Below the pieces are notes generated by a model. That model saw only the letters and a program-made list of their open reading frames with translations, was not told the origin of the DNA and did not search any database. A DNA stretch of 64,000 nt, taken from Metallyticus violacea. Its lineage: Eukaryota > Arthropoda > Insecta > Mantodea > Metallyticidae. A program made the position numbers and the translations under genes. The stretch's first letter is position 1. Every line of letters begins with the position of its first letter. The DNA lies in NCBI GenBank assembly GCA_030762175.1, contig CM060835.1, positions 82,742,501-82,806,500 of the forward strand. The letters run 5' to 3'. Positions 54,627 to 64,000 of the stretch are shown one piece after another.

Positions 54627-56144
54627 ATTTTAACTTTGAACAGTTATATTTTCTAGCAATATGAAATAACTAAATAGGTTTTTAGAAGTTTCAAAAATTC
54701 TTTGAGAATGTAAAAAGGGTTCTCTATCAGTCTTGATAATGATGAACTTAAAAGTTTTAAATTTACTTCATACTTCATATGATCATCATACTACACACTA
54801 AAGAATTGGTTTGAATTAGTCTGATATTGGGCTTTTGGAAAAAAAAAGTTATTGCATTTACTGGCATATTCCATCCCCTCCCTTTTCAGGATAAAGCAAG
54901 CAAAAGCTTAAATAATGTTATACTAAACCCCCAGAGTAATTCTGGTAAACTTTGCTAAACTGCTTGCTATAACAATATTTCACTTTGTAGCAGCTATCCT
55001 CAATAGTAGTTGCTCTGCATCACTATACATCAGCAGCAAAAATTTAAACACTGCAAAATTGAAGCTTTAGTATGGTAAATTTTGATTTAAGCTTTATGTG
55101 CAGTAATTTTTCAGTTATTTTATGAATCAACAATGTTATAACAACTTCCTTTTGAGTCTATGCGTTTCGAGCAATAACTTGTTACAGTGATAATATTTTT
55201 CACTAATAATGGACATGAATAGTAGACAAAATAAGAAAATTAATTTCATTGCTGCTTTCAAATTATAATATTTATTTTTCACAGAAAAACAAGTCATATA
55301 GAAAGCAGCCAGAGAATTTAACATCCAACATAATATATTTAATTATTGGTGCAACCAAAAAGGAAAAACCGAAATTGGTAAATAAATGCCCATGATCTTT
55401 TTTATGGTGCCAAAAATAGAAAATATTCAAAGATAGATACTGAAATGTTAAGAATATAAAAGCTAGTTGAGAAATTATTGTTTTACCATAACCTATGCAG
55501 TGAGCAAACTGGAGACCAAAGCCCATGTCTAAAGTGTGAACAAGAAAACCTTTGCATAATGTTTTTGTTTTGGTTGCACCATTACATTTGCAAAATTAAT
55601 GCTTTGCAGCTTAGATATGTTCTCCTCTTGCTATGGCATTTAAGCTGGGAAGTGAGGTGGAAATTTCAAGGATTCAGAAATACATTTTATCATCTCAACC
55701 AATTATCTCCAAGATGTTCCAAATTGAAGCAATGGGTTACTATACAATTACTCTGTATGAGCAATGCACATGAGTAGAAGTTGAAAGTGCTGATATAGCA
55801 ATAGTGAGTTGTTTAAATAATTTGTGGTTATTTTGTGAAATATTGAAATTATTGACCCAAGAACAGCTTATATACATTAGTTAGTGCTGATTTCTTTGAA
55901 ATGACTAAGTCATGCAAATTAAAACAATTTATGAACAATCCATTCTGACAGTTAAAGTACAAAGATAGATTTATTATTGTAAAAAATGAAAGATTTACTT
56001 AGTTCTAGCTCATCTGCAGTGTGAACAGAAACAGAAAACAAGAATCCTCATCAGGCATTTTAATTATGCTTGGAAATTCTTCTTTCACGTGCTGGGTATA
56101 GGAAATTAGTTGGAAAAGAAGAAACAGACAAGAAAAATTTTCAT
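54627..56144. other. sequence with no supported gene
   Basis: AT-rich, with two short open frames (55272-55526, - and 55478-55777, +) that have no recognisable domain and no flanking splice support that I trust. The + frame follows ataacctatgcag, which could be an acceptor, but its peptide does not resemble any IKK region I know. Confidence 0.35.
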
Positions 56145-56225
56145 CACAGCCAGGATTTGAACCATAAATCTTCAGCCTGCGATTATGACACTGAACAACT
56201 GTACTACCTGTCCCCTTACAACATG
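56145..56225 (-). repeat. tRNA-like SINE head fragment
   Basis: On the - strand the segment ggacaggtagtacagttgtt ... ggttcaaatcctgg has spaced box A-like (tagtacagttg) and box B (ggttcaaatcc) promoter elements. It does not fold cleanly as a tRNA (weak T-arm pairing), and no body matching SINE-A or SINE-B follows. It is most likely a remnant of another tRNA-derived SINE. Confidence 0.4.
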
Positions 56226-57098
56226 GAACTACCAACCTCTCTCATCTGATTTTATGTACTTTGAAGACCTCCCTAAGATTTCTCTATTATGAGAGATTTA
56301 TTCCTTAAAAGGTGACTCATAATTTTAAATACTGTCCTTAATTTTTGTCTTTTATTAATTCTAACTTTACATTAAATTTGAACTCAATGAAGTTCCAGTG
56401 ATAGCCTTCCTTATAGTCCCAGCATATGCCACTGAACCCATAGTATAATTTCATGAGAACCCTATCTATTTTAACGTACCCTGGAACACACTATTGATGA
56501 AAAAGGTGCATCTAGTTCCATAGTGAATACCAACAGTGCTAAGAAAATTAGATACTCTTTCATGTTGGCAAATATTGCTATTTTAATGAAACTTCTTCTA
56601 TATGTAAAATTTAAATGGAAAACTACAAAAGGGAACATTTCCTAACTTATTCATGATAAAAAAGCTTTGGATGATTGCAGATTGGGTTCAGAACTGGCTG
56701 AAAACTAGGGTCATCATCCAGAAGTGCTACTGCAGCGAAAAGCCCACTTTTAAGAGTTATTTAATCAACACCATTAAGGAACAAATTAAATACATGCCTT
56801 AAGGCAGATCTGGCAGTTATCCCTGGAGGACTAACATTGATAACTTCTTAATGTTTACGTAAACAAACCATTTAAGGATTTTCTGAAAATATTTTTTTCC
56901 AAATGGGTGACTTCTACACAAAATCACACACCTAGGAGAATACAGACATCATCATTAGAAATGATGTGTGAATCACTGCTTGGCATTTCATCAGGAATAT
57001 CACACAGCTGACGGATGTAGGTGACTGGTACCAAGTCCTTTTATTACCAATATATTTTATAACATTGTATATTATATATACTTTTTAAATTCAGCAAC

Positions 57099-57102
<4 letters not shown>

Positions 57103-57132
<30 letters not shown>
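57103..57132. repeat. (AT)n microsatellite
   Basis: About 15 uninterrupted AT units after caaccc; a second interrupted AT tract lies near 57267-57294. Confidence 0.95.
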
Positions 57133-57134
<2 letters not shown>

Positions 57135-57769
57135 TTGCTTAAGAAGGACACAAACTGTTTAAAATATGGCAATAGTAAATCTGTGACTTTCCAAGTATTT
57201 TATCCTTTTTCTTCTTATCTAATTATTATATTAATTACATTTAGTTGTGTTACTTTATTTTTCATTTATATATATATACATATATATATATATAATTAAA
57301 AATAATGTTACTAAAATAACAATGTCTAGAAAAGGATAAAACACTTAGAAAAAGTCACTGATTTATAATTGCTATATTTCAAACTGCTTCTATTATTGCA
57401 AGAAGTTGTTTGTGTGTGTATAATTTTTTTATTATTTTTTTTTTTAAATCTTCATTTGCATGCTCCATTACCATAATAATTAGTAATACTACATGCATTG
57501 CTATTATTTCATTGTTACATGTTATCCTTACTACTAATTTTGAACACTTTCATTCTTTTTCTAACCTAATCATATTTTGAAGATTGCCAAAATTGGTTCT
57601 ATAGATGCTTTTACATTATTTACATTATCATTCTTAGTCGCCACATTTTCGATCCTATTAGCCAATTTGAAAATGGTCAAAATTGATACTGTTTACAAAT
57701 TTTTTAAACTGTAGATTATATTTTAAAATAAGTTCACTATTGTAATCTTAACAAAAGTTAGAAACAGTG

Positions 57770-57895
57770 AAGTTGTTAAATATACAAATGAGTCAGTATA
57801 AGAATGAGAGTGAATGCTCTTGAAACATGTTCTGAAGAATTAACCAGTTAATGAAGTTTTAGTGTCACCTAATACCGACTCATTTGTATAAGTTC
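57770..57895. repeat. short fold-back with hammerhead-like GAAAC half
   Basis: The outer parts acaaatgagtcagtat and taccgactcatttgtat are inverted, with the last partner ending near 57890. Between them, CAG, UAUAAGA, helix II GAGAGUGAAUGCUCUU, GAAAC, AU, GUU, CUG (57796-57837) has hammerhead layout except that CUGAAGA has become UAUAAGA. Confidence 0.55.
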
Positions 57896-58002
57896 ACTAT
57901 TTGTCTCTTGGCCATCGCCTAGCTACTTTTGCTATATCTTTCCGCAATGTTTTTTCAAGATTTTCAGTCCCACAAGATGTGTTTCACCATTTGCATATTG
58001 AT

Positions 58003-58290
58003 GCCATGGGTGGCCGGGGTCGTTAAGGTGCAGACTTGGGAGCTGGAGGTTAGGGTTCCAATCCCACCAGAACCATCCTCCCTGACTGGGATTTTTTCCA
58101 GATTTTCCTCCGTCATAACTGGCAAATGCTGGGAAGGTACCCTAAACTTAGGCCTGGAACGTTCCCTTCCTTTAAAAAAAAAAATGTTTTCCCAATTTAT
58201 CATTTCATCTCATGTATTGTCAGTGTCCACCTCCTGTGGTGCCTCAGTAGTAAAAACGGGCATTAAACACTACTCCAAAAAAAAAAAAAA
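58003..58290 (+). mobile_element. SINE-B copy at the 3' end of the R1-like LINE
   Basis: The head ggtggccggggtcgttaagg (box A) and agggttccaatcccaccaga (box B), the body (cagattttcctccgtcataa, cttaggcctggaacgttccc, cctcatgtattgtcagtgtc) and the gggcattaaacact tail followed by A(n) match the family. It abuts the LINE fragment on the other strand. I could not identify a target duplication. Confidence 0.85.
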
Positions 58291-61200
58291 ATAGTTTGTA
58301 TATCTTCCTGACATATACATGATGGGTTCTCTGCTATTTGAAGCGATGAAAGTAGGCTCCAAAGTTCCCATGTCTTGAGAGGATTGCTGTAATATTGGGG
58401 CTTAGAAGGATGTTGGCTTTTAGCTACAGTTGGGAAATATGTTTTGTAATTGCTCAGTTTGTCATTTGCCACTCTGTTTCCCATAGTCTCTGACTTTCTT
58501 CTCTTAATTCATTGCTCAGTTTAAATTTTGGGATGAGTTGATAATCCACTGGCATGTCCTTGCTTTTCGCTGCTTCTTTTGCGAGTCGGTCTGTTATTTC
58601 GTTTCCTTCATTGCTGATGTGTGCTTTAACCCAAGTAAAATGTATTTCCCAGTGTTTTTGTTGGAGTGATTTTAACTTTTTCCTTATTCTTTCACATGTA
58701 TGTATGTATGTTTTGTCTGGTTGTTAATTATATCTAATGTAATTCAACTATCTGTATGGATTGCAGCTGTTTGTTTGTTAAAGGTTACATTGTCTATATT
58801 TTCCAACTGTTACAGGGCTCTCAATATAGTGAACTGCTCGCCTTGATTATTTGAGCATTTTTGGTGCAGCTTATACCGTAGTTGATGAACTGGCATATTA
58901 TTAATATACATAATTATATGCCCCCACATCTGCCTAGCTTTTGCTGCCATCAGTGTATATCTTCAGCATGTACTCTTTGTCATTTTGTTTCTCCTCTATT
59001 TTAGTATATCAGTAGGTGAAGCCATTCCCTGTATGGTGTTTCACTGTCTACCATTTGTCTTCCATTTATGATTGATCTTCTCTTGATTCCTCTTATGAAG
59101 TGCTTTTGTTACTGGAATTACACCATTCCAGTATATTATATTCCATTCTATAATGCAGAGAGCCTGGTTTGATGTTGTCCTGAATGCCTTGGCTATTTTG
59201 ATGTTTATAATTCTTTGTACTCTTATCAGTTTCCTTGCATTGTAAGTCCCGCTGTATAGTGTCTATCAGACAGGTGCCCCGTAAGAAAAAAGAGGCAAAA
59301 TGACTCTGTTATATATTATTCTCAGCTCATCAGATCGTAGCCCCCATTTTATTTTGGCAGTTCTGGATAGAGAGTGTATGAGTTTGGTACATTTCTCGGT
59401 TACATAGTCTATGTGCTGATTAAATTTCAGTCTCTTGTCAGAGATCACTCCAAGGTATTTTATAGTATTAACTTGTACTATTTTCTGTTATTTAAGTAAA
59501 TGTTTAACTTATTAATTGATATCAATGTATGATTCAGTTGAACTACACACTTAAAGCTTCACTTACTTTTCATAAATGTTCTCGAAACCGGTTCCATACA
59601 TTTATGAAAAGTAAGTGAAGCTTTAAGAGTGTGTAGTTTAACTGAATCATACATTGATATCAATTAATATGATTAACTTCACTGTGCAAGTTCCAATTTA
59701 CATTTAAGTAAAATGTTTAACTGTTGGCTTGTGTTGGATTTCCTCCTTGATATGTATATAACCTGTGATTTCTGTTCATTGAATGTTATTTTGTTGTTTG
59801 TAGCCTATTCTTAGATCTTTAACATTTCTATATTGGCGTAGTTTTCAATTTCTAGTTAAGTTTCTCCCCTAACCAAAACAACAACATCATCTGCAAAAGA
59901 AACCACCTTTGTGCATTGTTTGTAACCAAGATTTCATAATGAATCATATGGATATTCCACAACCCAGGTCCACAACAAGATCCTTGCAGGCATTCTTTGC
60001 TCACCATTCTTTCTATTCCTATACTGCCTGTTGATGATATGTTTCTTCTCCCACTAAAATAGTTCTTTGTTAAGAGATGAAGGTTCTTGGGGCGTAGAAA
60101 ATCCTTCAATGACTTAAGAATACTGGGCCACCAAGCCACATCAAAAGCACATTGAACATCCAGGCTAATCATAGCTACATGATGTTTGTTTCTCAAAGCT
60201 TCTTCATAAAGTGTTTCACTGTCATTATTTGCGTCAGTTGTTCTGGAGTGAACCCAAATTGGTTCTTATTTAGCAGATCATTAGTGTTCAAATAGTGCAT
60301 TATTCTGTTTATGAGGAGTTTTTCAAGCACTTTTCTGGCAACGTTTATAAGGTTGATGGGTCTAAATTTGGTAATGTCTGCTTTATTTTCCTGGCCTGGT
60401 TTCACAAATGGTATGATCTTGCTCTTTTTCATAACTTGAGGAGCTTCCAGTCTTTTAAGCAATGATTGTATAATGCTATAATGAATTTTGGTGTTTGTTT
60501 GAACATTTATAATAGTATATTACTTGTAATTCCATCTTCTCCTGAAGCTTTTTTTTGATTGATGCCTTCCAGGATATTACATACTTCAATTGGTGAATCG
60601 TTTGTCATTAATTATTTTAGGTGGTTTCTTTATTTCCACTCTGATTTGTTTGCGGTACTCGTTATCTTCTGTCTCGTCATCTTCTGGTATGAAGGTATCT
60701 AACATGTGATTGATCATTTCAGTTATGTCCTTTGTGTGCCATCATTTTTCATGAGCGTAATCATTATAGTACTGTTCTTGAGCTTCCCTGCTGCTAGTTT
60801 GTATGCTGTGTTCCAAGGATTCATTGTTGTAGTTAAGGTGCAGTATTCCTTCTAAGATTTAATTTTTTCTTGCCATATTTGTGCTTGTACTGCTTTTTTA
60901 TAATCTCATATTGCACTTTTTTCTGCTGCCGTAGTTCTCCATCATTTTGAGTCCTCTGAAATCTCCCTCTTAAGGCATTGAGCCTTTTCATAATTTGTTC
61001 ACCAGGAAATCATTTTGTTACCATGTGTTTTCATAACTGCTTTCATTAATCCGAATGATTTCCTGCAGGCTGTGGTTACAATAAGTTAAAATTTGTTGAT
61101 TAGATCATCTGTATCAGTCTGTCGTGTTATCATCTTATACTTTTCCTCATCTATCTCCTTTGAATGATTTGCTTTAATGTCAAATTGTTGTTTTATCACT

Positions 61201-61690
61201 TCGAGAAAGTTAACGTTGTGCTTTTCAAAATTATTCTCTTCAATTATCCTTATCCCATGGAAGTTCATCTTCTCCCCCTCGGCAGTTTGTATACTTATGG
61301 AAAAGGTAATAATTCTATGATCTGAGCTGCTTTCTCTATGGTAATCTCCCATTTGTCTGTATGATTCTGCCCCTTTCGTTTGTTACTCAGTTGTGGCAGA
61401 TTTCGACTTTGAATTACTGTCCATGGCAATTATAATCTTTTTTCCCTTCGCAAAATCTAGGATTTTATTTGTTAAGTCTCTTTCAGTATTTTGTGTTATA
61501 TCCAAACACGTGCTCCCTGCAATTATTGTATGCATGATTAATTTCCATTATGACTGTGTCCTCATCTTAGGGCTGTTGAGTCATTATGGGTCCCATAGTT
61601 CTATTGAAGATTATCATATTAGCTCTGTTTTTACTCTTCCCAGTTGTATAAACTCTGTAAATTGCTGGTATTCCTGATAACTTCCATAAA
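58290..61690 (-). pseudogene. R1-like ORF2: endonuclease, RT, RNase H, broken
   Basis: Endonuclease remnant: AFVQEPYVYG (about 61715-61685), ESSSDHRIITFSI (61340-61300; the SDH motif). RT: KIIPFVKPGQENKADITKFR, PINLINVARKVLEKLLINRI (60420-60300), NQFGFTPEQLT, a DVQCAFDVAWWPSILKSL block (about 60165-60110), QGSCCGPGLWNIHM (59975-59935) and a decayed (F/Y)ADD region near 59890-59870. After the insertion: SDKRLKFNQHIDYVTEKCTK (thumb). RNase H: HTSAMKETK-, RLAKEAAK- and DMPVDYQLIPK-type remnants (58620-58520). Then CxCxE remnant ENPSCICQEDIQTI (58345-58305). Inactive. Confidence 0.85.
59512..59701. mobile_element. PLE family A fold-back inserted in the R1-like LINE
   Basis: The flanks, about 59492-59509 (ttaagtaaatgtttaact) and 59704-59722 (ttaagtaaaatgtttaact), are near-identical target duplications. 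The arms contain gatatcaatgtatgattcag, cttcacttacttttcataaat and their complements. Its centre (atgttctcgaaaccggttcc) keeps the GAAACCGG half of the hammerhead but not CUGANGA. Confidence 0.82.
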
Positions 61691-61849
61691 CATATGGTTC
61701 CTGTACAAATGCTATATCAGTTTGTATCTGTGATATGACTAATTAAATTTTGTGTCGTTACGACTGAGTATTGTAAGTTAATATGTAAGCATCATATTGG
61801 TGGTAATTCTCTTAGGTCTCTGTTTCCTTTTGCTCTACTATTAGCCATG

Positions 61850-62977
61850 GAAGCCATTTAGTAGTCAGTATTTTGCTTGTATTTCCGCAAAACAGCAAGC
61901 ATGCAAGGGCATTCTTTATTAATGGATGAGTGATTTTCACTTATTTTTTCATGATTATTGTATTTATTGTATGTCGACCAATTTTTGCATTTGTAGTTTT
62001 CTGAAGAGATGCTGCAATCTTTCATCTTGTGTTCTCCTGAACACAATGGACAAATTTCTTTTTCTGCTTGGCATTATGTCTATGGTTAAAGCGAGTGCAT
62101 CAGAAATATCTAACAGCCGCTGTGCAATCTTCTGTACTGCATATTAACCACCCTGTTTTGAGTTTTGTGCATAGAACTTTTTCCTTGCTTGTGAGGTAAC
62201 TTCCACTCCCATAGGTTTCTGATTTTCTCTCTACTTTGATATTTGAACTTAGGCTTCACATCTCCTCCTTGTAAATTCATTTCTGAGTTTTGTGTTGTGA
62301 TTATTTCTGCTGCATTTTCCATGTTAATATCATCTAGTACATTTCCATAATTAAATTTGGATTTCTCAGTTTGGAATTTTTACCTCCAGCATATCCTCAG
62401 AACTGCTATTTATAGTCATTCCTAGTATTTCCGTTTCTTCTTTACTTCCAGTTTCAATAAAGTTTTTCCCATCCCTGAGGTATTTGAAAGTTTTAATTCC
62501 CACTTTTATTGCCTTTGGATTCACTTAAGCCGCCTTAATAAGGCTCCTGGCACTGTTTAGTGAATAATTTTGCTTCGGCATAATCAGTAACTTGTACCGT
62601 TTCTCAAAGCTGCCGTTATCTGTTGAGCTAACGATGCTGGCATAATTTCTCTGATTGTGTCCGTTAGATGTTGTAGCAAAGGTTCCATGGGCACCTGAAA
62701 TGTTTTTCTTTGAGCGAATAGATGGTGCCACTTGTCCTGCAAAGTTTGTTGGGTTCAGTTCTGATATTTCCCTCTCTTTTAACCTATTTCTTAGAACATT
62801 GTTTTCGGTTTGCTTATCTTCTAAAATTTTCCTAAGTTCTGCAAAAGCATTCCTTAAGTTACTCACCGAAGACAACACGAGTTCTTTTAAGTCTTTCCTC
62901 AAGTTTCCGCTTTTTTCCGTCATACTTATTAAACCTTCCATAGAAAGTTCCACAACATTGCTCACGTCATCCACCAT
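61850..62977 (-). pseudogene. R1-like ORF1: gag-like protein with zinc knuckles, broken
   Basis: The first 150-codon block (62977-62525) has a coiled-coil-like segment (RKILEDKQTENNVLRNRLKE) and ends YSLNSARSLIKAA. After breaks, the last blocks carry worn CCHC pieces: CSGEHKMKDC, KCKNW and KECPC (62045-61895). The layout (coiled coil, then knuckles, preceding an endonuclease on the same strand) is that of LINE ORF1 proteins. Frame breaks at about 62520, 62110 and 61850. Confidence 0.72.
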
Positions 62978-63010
62978 CTTGACTGATGTTTGTGTGTGTG
63001 TGTGTGTTTA

Positions 63011-63903
63011 GGTTTTTTATTTATTTATTTATTTTTTTTTTTTGTCGCAATTAATGATTATCATATGTGTGTATTGTTATCAGCTAAAATGAAACAATAC
63101 ATAAAAGATCAACAGTCCAAATTCTGAAAGTGCATTTTAAATACAGTGAATGTTATGCAGAGAACCATTTGAAGACTGTCTAATTTTTGGTAGACAAAAT
63201 GCACCTAACATATTAACAATGCAATGCAGAGACTGGTAAGGAAATTTGAAGGTACAGAATCAACAGAGAACATCATATCACCTGGATATTCTTGTTCTGT
63301 CAGTAGAGTTTGTTGCCCTCATCAGACAGAGCGTTGCTATGAGCCCAGTGAAGTCAATTTTCCATGGTTCTGAATAATTAACCATTTCAATTACAGCAAA
63401 TTTTAATCTTTTGTTTATGTGGACAATCCACAAACAATCCAATTCAAGGCAGAAATTAGATGTGCCATGGATGTAATTCAGCTGGAATTTTGTTTTTAAG
63501 TCATTGAAAATTTTGTCAACACAAAGAAGGTGTGCCATTGAAGATGTGGACATTTGCCTGATGTTTTGTTTCATGGCAATGTTTGTGCTTCTTATTTACT
63601 TAATAATAATTATACTTTTCAAATAAATGATGTGTTTTATTATTAAAATAGAAATTATATTCATTATGAGACACCCTATATATAAGAATTGCTCAAATGA
63701 AAGTGAAACACTTATTATTTTATCTGTAACAGTTTATTGGTTGAAATATTAATGATAATTAGGTTACATATCAGCTACAGATAGTCGCCTTGTCTATTCA
63801 AGCAATTGTCCCTGCATGTCACTAGATTATAAATGCATTGAATGAAGAAGTATATGTTGACTTTGAAACCAGTCTTCAAGGTCATCATGCAGCTTAGCAT
63901 TGT
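63011..63903. other. sequence with no supported gene
   Basis: T-rich and TTTA-rich tract next to the R1-like LINE 5' end, then AT-rich sequence. A 98-codon - strand frame (63278-63574) has no recognisable domain. The end agacaccctatatataag near 63670 is the kind of terminal motif seen on some mariner-type elements, but no partner was found. Confidence 0.35.
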
Positions 63904-64000
63904 TGGTTGGTGATTTGGTTTATTTACAAATGTTCTTTAATAACTCAGGTCATCAGTATTTCATTCAATTCAGGACATGAAATGGTGAATAAATTTTGCT
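63904..64000 (-). mobile_element. SINE-A copy, 3' part only, cut by the window end
   Basis: Complemented, the end of the window reads agcaaaatttattcaccatt, catgtcctgaattgaatg and ..tgatgacctgagttattaaa.., matching the SINE-A tail (gcaaaatttgtcggccgttt, cgccctgagttgaatg, gctgatgacctgagctgtt). The head lies beyond base 64000. Confidence 0.85.

Larger units (their letters stand above)
58280..63010 (-). mobile_element. R1-clade LINE on - strand, split by a PLE fold-back
   Basis: On the - strand: ORF1 (62977-62525 and remnants to 61858), endonuclease (about 61680-61080), RT (60460-59850), then after a fold-back insertion RT/thumb (59448-59266), RNase H (58900-58500) and the terminal domain (58480-58290). 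RT motif QGSCCGPGLWNI and the RNase H domain are as in the R1 clade. Many stops and frame breaks. The 5' end is next to a (tg)n and T-rich tract (62985-63045). Confidence 0.85.

Noticed and set aside
55478..55777. 99-codon open frame on the + strand as a further IKK exon or a separate gene.
   Set aside because: An acceptor-like cag lies near its start, but the peptide has no resemblance to the IKK scaffold or NEMO-binding region and no clean donor was seen.
57103..57132. AT-rich tract as a promoter or replication origin.
   Set aside because: It is a plain dinucleotide microsatellite with no other supporting signals.
63278..63574. 98-codon - strand frame as a gene.
   Set aside because: No motif recognised; next to a LINE 5' end and low-complexity sequence.

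Overview
The window looks like nuclear DNA of an arthropod, most likely an insect. It is AT-rich, has spliced exons with GT..AG boundaries, and has very large introns packed with old transposable elements. No prokaryotic gene organisation is visible. The insect assignment is an inference from the host gene and the repeat families; I cannot name the species.

Host gene. The only host gene I can support is an IKK-type kinase (IkappaB kinase alpha/beta, Drosophila ird5-like) on the + strand. Five exons with mutually consistent splice phases lie at 4883-4981, 12700-12937, 13394-13594, 28200-28411 and 36860-37002, and a sixth likely exon starts at 50727. They encode the C-terminal part of the kinase domain, the ubiquitin-like domain and the start of the helical scaffold/dimerisation domain. 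The catalytic N-terminal half lies upstream of base 1, and I did not find exons after about 50.9 kb. Nearly everything else sits inside its introns (about 7.7, 0.46, 14.6, 8.4 and 13.7 kb).

Mobile elements. The dominant class is Penelope-like retroelements (PLEs) with reverse transcriptase, GIY-YIG endonuclease and hammerhead-ribozyme termini. There are several families: A at 2426-4127, 30650, 42123, 51510, 54120, 54489 and 59512; C at 37650-41300; and others near 15870, 17380, 20345, 24981, 51765, 53060 and 57770. A separate Neptune/Poseidon-like PLE lies at 21830-24210. Many copies are inverted dimers or fold-backs carrying ribozymes on both strands, including a near-perfect 292-bp palindrome at 15257-15548. 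Non-LTR elements are an I-group-like LINE with RNase H (43.3-49.3 kb, +), an R1-clade LINE (58.3-63.0 kb, -), a further LINE fragment (33.5-35.65 kb, -) and an RNase H-bearing 3' fragment (24.93-26.44 kb). DNA transposon remains are a mariner with TIRs (9039-9959), a hAT-like remnant (31.1-32.5 kb, -) and two Tc1/mariner-superfamily fragments. Two tRNA-derived SINE families recur: SINE-A (about 290 bp, tRNA-like head with a 7-bp acceptor stem) and SINE-B (about 280 bp, Ser/Leu-like head). A short mitochondrial 12S-like stretch near 17.09 kb may be a NUMT.

How the parts relate. The elements are nested, which gives relative ages: SINE-A sits inside PLE coding sequence (40133, 21270) and inside a LINE (34165), and PLE fold-backs sit inside LINE RNase H sequence (24981-25648, exact 12-bp duplication) and inside the R1-like LINE (59512-59710). 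All element ORFs are broken by stops or frameshifts, so the window reads as a fossil record, with the ribozyme cores often better preserved than the proteins.
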